Both the position numbers and the translations under genes were made by a program. Below, piece by piece: positions 27,952 through 35,475 of a DNA stretch of 64,000 bases; position 1 is the stretch's first letter, and each line of letters opens with the position of its first letter. Location of the stretch: positions 1,054,001-1,118,000 of the forward strand of contig CBDDIR010000003.1 of NCBI GenBank assembly GCA_965229115.1. The letters are read 5' to 3'. Origin of the DNA: UBA7672 sp965229115 (lineage in GTDB: Bacteria; Pseudomonadota; Alphaproteobacteria; Caulobacterales; Hyphomonadaceae). The notes beneath the pieces were generated by a model, which saw nothing but the letters and a program-made list of their open reading frames with translations, was not told the DNA's origin and searched no databases.

Positions 27952-28375
27952 TACGCCGTCTGACGCCGCAACCGACGCGCCCGATGGTTTCATCCATGTG
28001 CTGCGCGCGCCGTTCGTCAATCATGTCGGGCCGTTGTTGCAACGCGCGGAAAATGCGCCGGGGCGGATGACGCTCGGCCTGCGCGTGGGGACGGTTCACA
28101 CCAACACGATGGGCTTCATGCATGGCGGCATGATCGCAACCGTGTGCGACAGCGCGATGGCGCGTGCGACGTTCCAGACCCTGCAGCGGCGCACGGTGAC
28201 GCTGCGCATGAACATGGAATATTTCGATCCGGTGAAGCAGGGCGCGTGGATGGAAGCGCACGGCCGGCTGGTCGATCACGACGAGGACGTGGCGCATACG
28301 GAGTGTCTGATCGTGTGCGACGGGACGACGTGCGCACGGAGCACGGGTGTGTTTCGGTTGTTGCGGAAGTTGTAG
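27941..28375 (+). CDS. PaaI-like hotdog-fold thioesterase
   Basis: 144 residues. The hotdog core is visible: NTMGFMHGGMIATVCDSAMA, where HGG and the Asp are the usual catalytic features of the PaaI/YbgC-type acyl-CoA thioesterases, followed by LRMNMEYFDPVKQGAWMEAHGRLV. The likely activity is hydrolysis of an acyl-CoA or aryl-CoA ester. The ATG lies within the last codons of the DUF192 gene (11-base overlap), a sign of translational coupling. The second repeat block follows. Confidence 0.87.
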   Translation: MAADTPSDAATDAPDGFIHVLRAPFVNHVGPLLQRAENAPGRMTLGLRVGTVHTNTMGFMHGGMIATVCDSAMARATFQTLQRRTVTLRMNMEYFDPVKQGAWMEAHGRLVDHDEDVAHTECLIVCDGTTCARSTGVFRLLRKL

Positions 28376-28444
28376 GGCGCTGCGCGCAGGGCAATCGGGA
28401 ATAGGCAGTCGGCAATCGAGGGCTGATTTCAAACATCGTGTCGT

Positions 28445-28510
28445 GAGCCCCGCGCTCGTGCTTCGACGGACGGCCCTGAGCCCCGCGCTCGTGCTTCGAC
28501 GGACGGCCCT
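28445..28510 (+). repeat. Exact 33-base tandem duplication within element A
   Basis: Bases 28445-28477 are repeated without change at 28478-28510. The unit starts GAGCCCCGCGCTCGTG and ends CGACGGACGGCCCT. The second unit continues into a full A element that ends at 28534, so the first is a partial copy produced by slippage or unequal exchange. Confidence 0.85.
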
Positions 28511-28616
28511 GCGGGCCTGCTCAGCATGAGCGCTACTCTAGCTTCAATTCTGATCTCACGAAGAGCTCATCCTGAGCAGCACGCGTGAGCGTGCGTCCGT
28601 CGAAGGACGAGCGCGT
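28485..28616. repeat. Element A, copies 4 and 5 in inverted orientation
   Basis: Copy 4 (28485-28534) runs forward from GCGCTCGT to CATGAGCGCT; copy 5 (28562-28616) is its reverse form (GAGCTCATCCTGAGCAGC ... CGTCGAAGGACGAGCGCG). The variable centre of copy 5 is a separate small hairpin (CACGC/GCGTG). Confidence 0.72.
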
Positions 28617-28704
28617 GCTCACGATTGTTCGTTCGGACCAGCGCGCGCTGTCCGTGATGCTTGTTGTCGTTCCTCCCAAGAGGGAGCGGGGCGCATGAAG
28701 TCAC

Positions 28705-29110
28705 GCCGTGGGTAGTGCCTGTGCTGATCTCGTGGATCAGCTGATGCGCGTCTTCACGCGCCCCGTGTCTGGCCGTTTGTCCCGGTTCAGCCGCATGAGG
28801 AGTTGTCTCGGTCTTCCAGGGTACGTCGTTGCCCCTGGCGCCTTAGCTCCGTGCCTGTTCACCCGGTTCAGCGTGTCAGGGGGCCTAACCGACCGTCCCC
28901 CTGGTCCCTCCGGTTTCACATCCCCCGGAGGCCGTGCCGTCGAAGTTCGTTTCGCCCCACGGGACGTTCCCCGCAGGACTTCCTCGCTGTGCTGTCCGAA
29001 GAGAGATCCTCACCCCTCTCCGCGCTGACGCCTCGATAGCCACGCCGGCCAACGCACCCACATCCAGAGTTTCGGACGTCTCCTGGACCTCCCTCATGTG
29101 CGTGCGGGGA
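28705..29110. other. Hairpin-dense segment, candidate structured RNA (unidentified)
   Basis: Between the two A pairs lies a stretch with many perfect stems: GCTGATC/GATCAGC (28723-28741), GCGCGT/ACGCGC (28746-28761), CCAGGG/CCCTGG (28816-28838), CAGGGGG/CCCCCTG (28877-28903), CCTCCGG/CCGGAGG (28907-28931), GAGAG/CTCTC (29001-29020), and a two-tier hairpin with outer CACAT/ATGTG and inner TCCAG/CTGGA (29059-29100). A short motif, GGTTCAGC(C/G), occurs near 28785 and 28865. The strand is undecided. I could not match it to tmRNA, RNase P RNA, 6S RNA, SRP RNA or a group II intron. Confidence 0.45.
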
Positions 29111-29135
29111 TGATTATAAGGGCGGTTCACGGCGC

Positions 29136-29242
29136 CGTAGATTCTGGGAGTGAGTATCCCCCAACTTGGGCGCGGAAGTCGTTGAATGTAGGCGAGATGG
29201 AATTTCTCCGTCCTACAGTTCTGCACCACCTCCATCCCCCAA
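29136..29242. repeat. Element C, copy 2
   Basis: Begins CGTAGATTCT, continues to TATCCCCCAAC, later GTCCTACAGTT, and ends ATCCCCCAA, in the same order and within two bases of the same spacing as copy 1 at 11517-11623. It directly follows the hairpin-rich segment. Confidence 0.65.
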
Positions 29243-29261
29243 ACCGGCGTTTGGTGAGCAC

Positions 29262-29384
29262 GCGCTCGTCCTTCGACGGACGGCCCTTCGGGCCTGCTCA
29301 GGATGAGCGCTAAACGACTGACGGCTTTGTAGCGCTCATCCTGAGCAGCACGCTTTAGCGTGCGTCCGTCGAAGGACGAGCGCG
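29262..29384. repeat. Element A, copies 6 and 7 in inverted orientation
   Basis: Copy 6 (29262-29311) runs forward and copy 7 (29331-29384) in reverse, separated by 19 bases, the same gap as between copies 2 and 3 in block 1. The centres differ (CCCTTCGGG in copy 6, CACGC/GCGTG in copy 7). Confidence 0.75.
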
Positions 29385-29392
29385 TGTGGCGT

Positions 29393-29411
29393 GGTGCATC
29401 GTTGATGCACC
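29393..29411. repeat. Element B hairpin, copy 2
   Basis: GGTGCATC, a GTT loop and GATGCACC form an 8-bp stem, followed by CTACG, just beyond the 3' end of the GST gene. The closing pair differs from copy 1 in a compensated way. Confidence 0.6.
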
Positions 29412-29424
29412 CTACGCGGTTGTC

Positions 29425-30069
29425 TCACGCCGCTTCAGCGAATTGCTCCATTTGGGCGTGCATGGCGCGTTGGAAGGCGGGGCGGGATTCGCAGCGGGTT
29501 TTGTAGGCTTTGAGCGTTGGGTAGTCGTTGATGATGTTGGTGGCGTCGATGATGCGGAGGACGTCGGACATCATTAGGTCGCCGACGGTGAACTGGCCTT
29601 CGAGATAGTCCTTGTCGCCGAGCGCTTCGGCGAGCTGGCCGAGGCGGAGGCGGAGGAATTGTTCGACTTGGGGGCGGCGTTCCTTGGCCCAGTCTTCGCC
29701 CTTGTGGAAGAAGATGAGGCCGCCGAGTTCCTGCACGGGATTTTCGATCGTGTTGAGGGCGGAGAAGACCCAGGCGCGGGCGCGTTCGCGGCCGATGCGG
29801 TCCTTCGGCATCAGGGCTTCGCTCTTCTCGGCGATGTAGAGCGCGATGGCGCCGCTTTCGTGCAGGGTGAGGCCATCTTCCTCGATGGCGGGGGCCTGGC
29901 CGAAGGGTTGGCGGGCGAGGTGAGCCTTCGATTTCTGTTCGTCGCCGAGAGAGACGAAGCGCACGTCATAGGGAAGGCCTGCTTCTTCGAGCGCCCAGCG
30001 GACACGGAAGGCGCGCATGAGCGGCTGGGCGAAATCGGGGACCCATTTGTAGGTGGTGAGCGTGATCAT
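29425..30069 (-). CDS. Glutathione S-transferase family protein
   Basis: 214 residues with a thioredoxin-like N-terminal domain (LTTYKWVPDFAQPLMRAFRVRWALEEAGLPY), the cis-Pro and glutathione-contact region FGQAPAIEEDGLTLHESGAIALYIAE, and an all-helical C-terminal domain (FTVGDLMMSDVLRI). The first strand lacks the Ser/Cys-Pro motif typical of beta GSTs, so the catalytic class is uncertain. Likely glutathione conjugation or thiol reduction in the cytoplasm. Its ATG overlaps the stop of the SRPBCC gene by four bases; it is the last gene of the arsR operon. Confidence 0.87.
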   Translation of the reverse strand: MITLTTYKWVPDFAQPLMRAFRVRWALEEAGLPYDVRFVSLGDEQKSKAHLARQPFGQAPAIEEDGLTLHESGAIALYIAEKSEALMPKDRIGRERARAWVFSALNTIENPVQELGGLIFFHKGEDWAKERRPQVEQFLRLRLGQLAEALGDKDYLEGQFTVGDLMMSDVLRIIDATNIINDYPTLKAYKTRCESRPAFQRAMHAQMEQFAEAA

Positions 30070-30581
30070 TTCGATTGGTCCTTTTCGCTTTCTGCGATGG
30101 CGGCGTTTTCAGCGTAGAGCTGCTGCTTGTTGATGAGCGAGTTCCAGCCGCCGACATGGCTGTCGCGGATCTCGACGCTGGAGAAGGGCGTCTGGTGGAA
30201 GGACTGGATGGTCATTCCGTTGGCTTCGCGGAACTCGACGGTGATGACCGTGTCGAGGTCGCGGCCTGAGTCTTCGTCCCAGGCGAAGGTGAAGACGATG
30301 CGCTTGTGTTTCTCGACATCGCGGATCGTGCCGCCCATGCGCGAGACTTTGCGGTTGTACTGCTTCGACGCCATCATGGCGCGCCAGGGCTTGCCGGGCG
30401 TGAGCTGCCAGTCGAGTTCGAGGCAGGTGAAGTTTTCAGGGCCCCACCAGCGGATCATGTGATCGCGTTCCTCCCAGAGGCGCCAGACGAGGGCGAGCGG
30501 AGCGTCGAAGGTGCGCTCGAGGCGGAGTTCGTCGTCGCGCGTGGCGAGGTTGCGTTTTTCGTCGGAGGCGGGGGCTGTCAT
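30066..30581 (-). CDS. SRPBCC (AHSA1-like) domain protein
   Basis: 171 residues from ATG 30581, preceded by GAAAGGAAAG. The START/AHSA1-like fold is recognisable from RTFDAPLALVWRLWEERDHMIRWWGPENF at the start and FHQTPFSSVEIRDSHVGGWNSLINKQQLY at the end. Such proteins bind small hydrophobic ligands; paired with ArsR repressors they are a common cassette of unknown substrate. The ATG overlaps the arsR stop (ATGA) and the stop overlaps the GST start, so all three are translationally coupled. Confidence 0.88.
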   Translation of the reverse strand: MTAPASDEKRNLATRDDELRLERTFDAPLALVWRLWEERDHMIRWWGPENFTCLELDWQLTPGKPWRAMMASKQYNRKVSRMGGTIRDVEKHKRIVFTFAWDEDSGRDLDTVITVEFREANGMTIQSFHQTPFSSVEIRDSHVGGWNSLINKQQLYAENAAIAESEKDQSK

Positions 30582-30934
30582 GGCCGCTTTCCTTTCTTCT
30601 GAGATGGTTTCGCAGCTTTTTGCTGGATCTGGTTCAGGTAGGCGTCCATGCGATCGAAGGAGCCCTCCCAGAACTTGCGGTATTTGCCGAGCCAACCGTC
30701 GAGATGTTTCAGCGGGGCGGTTTCGAGATGGCAGGGACGCCATTGCGCTTCGCGGCCACGGCTGATGAGGCCGGCGGTTTCCAGAACCTTGAGGTGGCGC
30801 GAGATGGCGGGGAGGGAGATGTCGAAGGGTTCAGCGAGCTCGTTGACGGTGGCTTCGCCCTGCGAGAGGCGCGCGAGGATGGCGCGGCGCGTGGGGTCGG
30901 CAAGGGCCGAGAGGGTTTGAGAGAGCTGATCCAT
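30578..30934 (-). CDS. ArsR family transcriptional repressor
   Basis: 118 residues of winged-helix ArsR type: LSALADPTRRAILARLSQGEATVNELAE, then the recognition helix ISLPAISRHLKVLETAGLIS. No Cys-rich metal site (CVC) is present, which argues against arsenic or cadmium sensing and for the SRPBCC-linked subgroup. First gene of a three-gene operon (arsR, SRPBCC, GST). Two adjacent imperfect palindromes directly upstream are the probable operators, implying autoregulation. Confidence 0.92.
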   Translation of the reverse strand: MDQLSQTLSALADPTRRAILARLSQGEATVNELAEPFDISLPAISRHLKVLETAGLISRGREAQWRPCHLETAPLKHLDGWLGKYRKFWEGSFDRMDAYLNQIQQKAAKPSQKKGKRP

Positions 30935-30943
30935 GCGTGTTAT

Positions 30944-30975
30944 TTAACGCATCTGCTAATTAACGCAATGGCTAA
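30944..30975 (-). promoter_or_regulatory. Tandem operator upstream of arsR
   Basis: Two head-to-tail 16-base units, TTAACGCATCTGCTAA and TTAACGCAATGGCTAA, touch end to end, starting nine bases before the arsR start codon. Each has the form TTAAC-N6-GCTAA, an imperfect palindrome as expected for an ArsR dimer. Their A/T content stands out from the surroundings. Occupancy would block initiation of the operon. Confidence 0.7.
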
Positions 30976-31030
30976 ATACAGTGAGCGGGATGCGCCCTCA
31001 TCGCGGGGATGAGGGCGCTGTCGCGGGTTG

Positions 31031-32125
31031 TTACTTGAGGGCGTCCTTCAGCTTGCCGCCGGCGAAGTCGACGGCGTCCTTGGCGTCGGCGACGACGGCG
31101 CCCATGCCGAAGAATTCGTGGGTGACGCCGGCGTATTCCTTCACCTCGACCTGTCCGCCTGCGGCCTTGAGGGCGTCGGCGAGGGATGTGCCGTCATCGT
31201 GGATCGGGTCGATCTCGGCGAGGATGATGGTGGTGGGCGGCAGGCCGTTGAGCTTGGCGCTGACGAGGTTGAGGCGCGGATCGCTGGCCTGATCCGGCGT
31301 GGCGAGGGTGTGCTTGAAGAACCAGTCGAGCATGGGGCCGTTGAGCGGCTTGGCGTCGGCGTAGGTTTTCTTCGACTGCTCGTCAGGCGAGGTGTTGGCG
31401 ACGGGATAGACGGCGACGACGTGCTTGGGCGCGGCGAGGGCGTTGTCGCGGGCGTAGATGGCGACGTTCATCGCCATGTTGCCGCCAGCGCTTTCACCGA
31501 CGAGCGCGACGCGGGCCGGATCGCCGCCCCATTTCGCAGCGTTGGCGAGAACCCATTTGTAGGCGGCGTTGGAGTCGTCATGGGCCGCGGGGAATTTGGC
31601 TTCGGGCGCGTGGCGGTATTCGATCGAGACGACGATGGCGTTCGCGGCCGTGGCGAGGGCGCGGGGGCTGGAGTCATAGACATCGATGTCGGCGATCACC
31701 CAGCCGCCGCCGTGGATGTAGAGGATGACCGGGAGCGGGCCGTTGGCGCCGTCGGGCGTATAGACGCGGGCTTTCTGGTTGCCCGAGCCGGCGGGATAGG
31801 CGACGTCTTTCGTGGTGACTTTCGGCATCGACGCGGGGTCGATGTTCTTGTCCTTCATCAGCGCCTTCACCGCGTCTGCGGGCGTTGGCTGCTTGCGGGC
31901 TTCGGCGGGTTCGAGCGTTTCGATCGGCTTGCCGCCGAGCGAGGCGAGCTTGGCGAGGACTTCCGCCATGTCGGCATCGGCCTGGGCTGGGGCGGGAGCT
32001 GCGGGCGTGGCGGGCTCAGCCGGGGCGGGGGCGGGCGTGGGCGCGGCGGCCATTTCGGGTTCCTTCGGGCCGCACGCAGTCAGGGCCAGCGCCGAGGCGC
32101 TCGCCAGGATGACGGACTTTAACAT
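31031..32125 (-). CDS. Lipoprotein alpha/beta hydrolase (HSL-type esterase)
   Basis: 364 residues from ATG 32125, which has AAAGGAA upstream. The signal sequence ends at LTAC, and a Pro/Ala-rich linker of about 40 residues follows. The catalytic domain is of the hormone-sensitive-lipase family: HGGGW oxyanion motif, EYRHAPEAKFPAA, nucleophile GESAGG, the Asp in EIDPIHDDG and the His in GVTHEFFGM. Expected to act on short-chain esters on the periplasmic side of a membrane. It is separated from the arsR promoter by about 50 bases and transcribed in the same direction as that operon. Confidence 0.9.
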   Translation of the reverse strand: MLKSVILASASALALTACGPKEPEMAAAPTPAPAPAEPATPAAPAPAQADADMAEVLAKLASLGGKPIETLEPAEARKQPTPADAVKALMKDKNIDPASMPKVTTKDVAYPAGSGNQKARVYTPDGANGPLPVILYIHGGGWVIADIDVYDSSPRALATAANAIVVSIEYRHAPEAKFPAAHDDSNAAYKWVLANAAKWGGDPARVALVGESAGGNMAMNVAIYARDNALAAPKHVVAVYPVANTSPDEQSKKTYADAKPLNGPMLDWFFKHTLATPDQASDPRLNLVSAKLNGLPPTTIILAEIDPIHDDGTSLADALKAAGGQVEVKEYAGVTHEFFGMGAVVADAKDAVDFAGGKLKDALK

Positions 32126-32247
32126 GTGAGAATTTCCTTTGGTGACAGGGGTATTCACCAACAGGAACGGGCGGCACACACCTTATGTTCCTGTAGGGAT
32201 ATACGCCGCTTCCGTTCCGCCGCGTTTCGGGTATAAGCCGCGCACAT

Positions 32248-32324
<77 letters not shown>

Positions 32325-32386
32325 TCCTTCGCCCGGCTTTGGCCGGGCTTCGGCTCGGCGAGCCCGCTTAGAGCGAAATTCCGGAT

Positions 32387-33076
32387 ATGACCGATCGGCC
32401 TGTCATTCTCCTTGCTGCGCACGGAGAACGGGGCGGGGCTGCGAACAATGAGCGGTTGGCGCGGATCGTTGAGGCGGTGGGCGTGGCTGTGCCCGAGGCG
32501 GATGTCGGGGCGGTTCTGGTCAATGTCGAAGGGCTGACGGAGAAGACGCTGGCGGCGTGTGGGGACAGGCCGGTGTTGTGCCTGCCGTTGTTGTTCTCCG
32601 ACGGGTATTTCTACGAGAAGCGGCTGAAGCCGGCGTTTGTGGGGGCGAAGCATGTGCTGGCGCCGCCGCTGGCCCTGTGGCGGTCGTTTGCGCCGTTTCT
32701 GGCGGACAATCTGGCGTTGCGGACAATCAGCCATGCGGCGGACCCGCGCGTGGTGCTGGTGGCGCATGGCTCGAAGCAGACGGGGCGATCTGCGGCGTGC
32801 GCCCGGCAGGTCGGGGCGCTGATGCAGGCCCGGTATGGGCAGGTCGAGGTGGGGTTCCTTGAGGAGGCCCCGCTGGCGCGCGAGGTGATCGCGGGGACGG
32901 AGGCGCCGTGGTCCGCGATCGGGCTGTTCCTGGGCGAGGGGATGCATGGGGGCGAGGATTTCGACGTGCTGGTGTCGACGGCCCCGAACCGGCCCGTAGC
33001 GGCCTTTACAGCCGGAGAATTGCCCGGTTTGCCGGGGCTTATCGCGGCCGAAGCCCGCGACCGCCTGGGCAGTTGA
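32387..33076 (+). CDS. CbiX/SirB-like chelatase-family protein
   Basis: 229 residues arranged as two half-domains typical of the CbiX/SirB group: LLAAHGER near the start and VLVAHGSKQTGRSAA in the second half, where the His-containing HG(S/E) motifs supply the metal-binding residues in sirohydrochlorin cobalt- or ferro-chelatases. PLLFSDGYFYEKRL and FLGEGMHGGEDF match the C-terminal metal loop. Which tetrapyrrole it serves cannot be told; no cobalamin or sirohaem genes are near. It lies between tRNA-Pro and the NDUFS4-like gene. Confidence 0.75.
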   Translation: MTDRPVILLAAHGERGGAANNERLARIVEAVGVAVPEADVGAVLVNVEGLTEKTLAACGDRPVLCLPLLFSDGYFYEKRLKPAFVGAKHVLAPPLALWRSFAPFLADNLALRTISHAADPRVVLVAHGSKQTGRSAACARQVGALMQARYGQVEVGFLEEAPLAREVIAGTEAPWSAIGLFLGEGMHGGEDFDVLVSTAPNRPVAAFTAGELPGLPGLIAAEARDRLGS

Positions 33077-33124
33077 AATTTCAACGTTTTGCGGGCAGAT
33101 GGGGGCGGTTACGGAGTCGCCCTG

Positions 33125-33430
33125 ATGCTTGCGAAAATCTACCGCCCCGCCCGGAACGCCATGCAGTCCGGCACGGCCAAATCGCAGGAATGGATGCTGG
33201 AGTTCGACAGCGAGACGCCGCGCACGGTGGATCCGCTGATGGGCTGGATCGGCAATGGCGACACCAACACGCAGATCCGCATGACGTTCGAGACGCGCGA
33301 TGAAGCGATCGAGTTCGCCAAGCGCAACGGCATTCCGTTCCAGGTCACCGAGGCGCGCGAAGCCAAGCGCGTGATCAAGGCCTATGCCGACAACTTCTCG
33401 GCCGTGCGCCGCAGACAGTGGACGCACTAG
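33125..33430 (+). CDS. Complex I accessory subunit, NDUFS4-like
   Basis: 101 residues from ATG 33125. ARNAMQSGTAKSQEWMLEF and DPLMGWIGNGDTNTQIRMTF are the signature of the ETC complex I 18-kDa subunit family found in mitochondria and alphaproteobacteria. It is an accessory, not a catalytic, part of NADH:quinone oxidoreductase at the inner membrane. It is usually encoded away from the nuo operon, as here, next to a tRNA-Arg gene. Its presence supports the alphaproteobacterial assignment. Confidence 0.92.
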   Translation: MLAKIYRPARNAMQSGTAKSQEWMLEFDSETPRTVDPLMGWIGNGDTNTQIRMTFETRDEAIEFAKRNGIPFQVTEAREAKRVIKAYADNFSAVRRRQWTH

Positions 33431-33505
33431 TCTGGGGCCGCACCAGACCTTCGCGTCTGGCCTCCAACAAGGAACCCGCTTAAGACGCCTCTCTGCTGCG
33501 CCAGA

Positions 33506-33582
33506 GATCCCGTAGCTCAACTGGATAGAGCACCCGCCTTCTAAGCGGGTGGTTGCAGGTTCAAGTCCTGCCGGGATCGCCA
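33506..33582 (+). tRNA. tRNA-Arg (anticodon TCT)
   Basis: 77 bases with encoded CCA. Acceptor stem GATCCCG/CGGGATC, anticodon arm CCCGC-CTTCTAA-GCGGG giving TCT, T loop TTCAAGT. The gene downstream of it is of atypical base composition. Confidence 0.97.
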
Positions 33583-33603
33583 GCCTTCGCAAAAGGCATC
33601 GGA

Positions 33604-34560
33604 TTAGAGTTTTCGAGATTCATCCCAAGCGTCCGCGACACGGCGCGTGATGCTCAACAAGAATACACCTGATAGCGCAAATGCAGCAGCTGCCGTGATG
33701 TCAACAAACATCATTACGCGCCACATATCCAAGGACAGATCATTTGTCCCTGCTTGGCGCTCTAGCGCTGCGGACACCGCACCCGATAGCGATGCGATCA
33801 ACCAGCATATCCACCAGAGGGCGACCGAGAGCGGTGGCGTTTCACGCTTTTTTGCGTGCGCCATTGTCCCGCGCCAGATTTGTCGTATCGCCATGAATGG
33901 AACGAACCAGGTAGCTATGGGAACTAAAACGCCCCATGTCCCCCACCATGGTGACAGCTCAACGTGGGGCGAATGCGCGTCTCGCAACCGTTTCAAAGCT
34001 CGGTACACAAAGAACGCATATGCCACACCGGTTGCAGCAAAGACCGCAATGCTGATCGCTACCAATGTCGGATCCCAGTTCGTCACCAACGCGACGTAGG
34101 ACTGTAAGTCATCATAGCGCCCTAGAACTCCCCGTTCGGTCTCTCCCATGAGCCAGAACATAATCAGGAGTTCGACCAGCACGACTGTTCGCGCCGCTAC
34201 GAACGCAATCAGACCAAACCTCAGAAAATTCCAAGTCAATCGAATGCGGGGCAACTGGTGCCGTCCCCAACTGATGTCAGCGCCGTCGGCATCTGCCTCA
34301 TCAGGGGCTAATTCTGTAAGCGCATCGTCGATCTTCGGAGGAACGCTGATTGGCTCTGGTTGTGGTGCTCTTTGAACGTGGGCGATCTCGGACGGCGCAC
34401 CGCACGAAGCGCAGCGAGAATATGACGGTCGGAAGGGTTCGCCGCACTCGTCACACGGCCGAGGAGGCCCGAGAAAAGCTTCCGGGACTGCAGCGCAATG
34501 CGGACATGAAAGCGCGCTATCGCTTACCTTCCCGCCGCATTCCTGACATTTCGCCAGCAT
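33604..34560 (-). CDS. Zinc-ribbon membrane protein with DUF4328 domain
   Basis: 318 residues from ATG 34560, preceded by GGGGGA; ATG 34608 would add 16. The N-terminus has two zinc ribbons (CQECGG...CPHC and CDECG...CASC), then an acidic linker and about six transmembrane helices. FFVYRALKRLRDA and PWWGTWGVLVPIATWFVPFMAIRQIW are the DUF4328 core. Function unknown. Base composition differs from the neighbours: 29 of 60 bases at 33661-33720 are G or C against 45 of 60 at 32881-32940. Its position directly 3' of tRNA-Arg fits acquisition by transfer, although I see no integrase or repeated tRNA end. Confidence 0.83.
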   Translation of the reverse strand: MLAKCQECGGKVSDSALSCPHCAAVPEAFLGPPRPCDECGEPFRPSYSRCASCGAPSEIAHVQRAPQPEPISVPPKIDDALTELAPDEADADGADISWGRHQLPRIRLTWNFLRFGLIAFVAARTVVLVELLIMFWLMGETERGVLGRYDDLQSYVALVTNWDPTLVAISIAVFAATGVAYAFFVYRALKRLRDAHSPHVELSPWWGTWGVLVPIATWFVPFMAIRQIWRGTMAHAKKRETPPLSVALWWICWLIASLSGAVSAALERQAGTNDLSLDMWRVMMFVDITAAAAFALSGVFLLSITRRVADAWDESRKL

Positions 34561-34742
34561 GACCTGTCCCCCGACCAGCACGGTATTAGCGAGCGTTGGC
34601 AGCTTCAAGTCCTACGGACGTGCTTGGGCATTGTGCTTTGGGGATAGGGTTCACTGATGCGCTGATCCGGCAGTGCATGTAGGCTGTGCTGGTTGCGCAC
34701 TGCTAAAGGTCGACACTTCTTTCGCAAACTTGGAATGCCGCC

Positions 34743-35357
34743 ATGCAGATTGCTGTTCTGACATTTGATGGGTTCAACGAGTTGGACTCGTTCATTGCTG
34801 CTTCGATCCTGAACCGGATGAAGGGGCGGGGGTGGAAGGCGCATATCACGTCGCCGACGGAGCAGGTGACGTCGATGAATGGCGTGACGGTTCTGCGCGA
34901 GAAGCCGCTGGCGTTTGCGGCGGAGGCCGATGCGGTGCTGATCGGCAGCGGGATCAAGACGCGCGAGATCGCGGCGTCGCCGGAGTTGCTGGCGCAGATC
35001 AGGCTTGACCCGGCGCGGCAGCTGATTGGCGCGCAGTGTTCGGGAACGTTGTTGCTGGCGAAGCTGGGACTGATTGGCGAGCTGCCTGCGTGCACCGACC
35101 TGACGACTAAGCCGTGGGTAGTGGAGGCGGGCGTGCGCGTGCTGGACGCGCCGTTCGTGGCGCATGGCAATGTGGCGACGGCGGGCGGGTGTCTTGCGTC
35201 GCAGTATCTCGCGACGTGGATGATTGCGCGCGGCGGCTCTCTGGAAGATGCGCGGGACGCCATGCATTACGTCGCGCCAGTCGGCGAGAAGGACGCGTAT
35301 GTTGAGCGTGCGCTTGGCGTGGTGTCGCCGTTTCTCCCTGCGGCGCGTGCGGCTTAG
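34743..35357 (+). CDS. DJ-1/PfpI family protein
   Basis: 204 residues with the class I glutamine-amidotransferase-like fold of DJ-1/PfpI: VLTFDGFNELDSF at the start, VLIGSG, and the nucleophile elbow GAQCSGTLLLAKLG with the reactive Cys, followed by HGNVATAGGCLASQYLATWMI. Members include chaperones, isocyanide hydratases and transcription regulators; this one lacks an added DNA-binding domain. Monocistronic by appearance, with a hairpin after the stop. Confidence 0.88.
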   Translation: MQIAVLTFDGFNELDSFIAASILNRMKGRGWKAHITSPTEQVTSMNGVTVLREKPLAFAAEADAVLIGSGIKTREIAASPELLAQIRLDPARQLIGAQCSGTLLLAKLGLIGELPACTDLTTKPWVVEAGVRVLDAPFVAHGNVATAGGCLASQYLATWMIARGGSLEDARDAMHYVAPVGEKDAYVERALGVVSPFLPAARAA

Positions 35358-35376
35358 CAATGGCTAATGCCGTTCT

Positions 35377-35401
35377 AACGGCCGCGTAGAAAGCGGCTGT
35401 T
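35377..35401 (+). terminator. Hairpin after the DJ-1/PfpI gene
   Basis: AACGGCCGC and GCGGCTGTT pair over nine bases with one G-T wobble around a seven-base loop. It lies 19 bases after the stop, but the tail (ACGTTCTT) is only weakly T-rich. Confidence 0.4.
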
Positions 35402-35475
35402 ACGTTCTTGATCGTGCATGTCTGGCTTGACTGGCCTCAGGGGTCGATCAAGCTGCCTCCGGTTGGAGGGACGTG

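Larger units (their letters stand above)
28376..29424. other. Gene-free repeat block 2
   Basis: 1049 bases between the thioesterase and GST genes. In order: a 33-base exact tandem duplication, an inverted pair of A elements, a hairpin-rich segment of about 390 bases, a C element, a second inverted pair of A elements and a B hairpin. The A, B and C families are shared with block 1. Open frames crossing it (for example 106 codons at 28708-29028 on the plus strand) have no domain character and lack ribosome sites. Confidence 0.7.

Noticed and set aside
28705..29110. tmRNA, RNase P RNA, 6S RNA or group II intron
   Set aside because: No tag-peptide frame, no tRNA-like ends, no RNase P core (only a chance GAGGAAGTCC), no domain V hairpin and no reverse transcriptase gene.
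28708..29235. Coding frames on both strands of the hairpin-rich segment
   Set aside because: Frames of 106 (plus) and 116 (minus) codons lack ribosome sites and domain content, and the density of hairpins explains the sequence better.
30578..30934. Arsenic-resistance repressor
   Set aside because: No Cys metal site and no ars genes; the operon partners are SRPBCC and GST.
33506..34740. Integrated genomic island bounded by att sites at tRNA-Arg
   Set aside because: No integrase and no repeat of the tRNA 3' end seen; kept only as a finding about composition.
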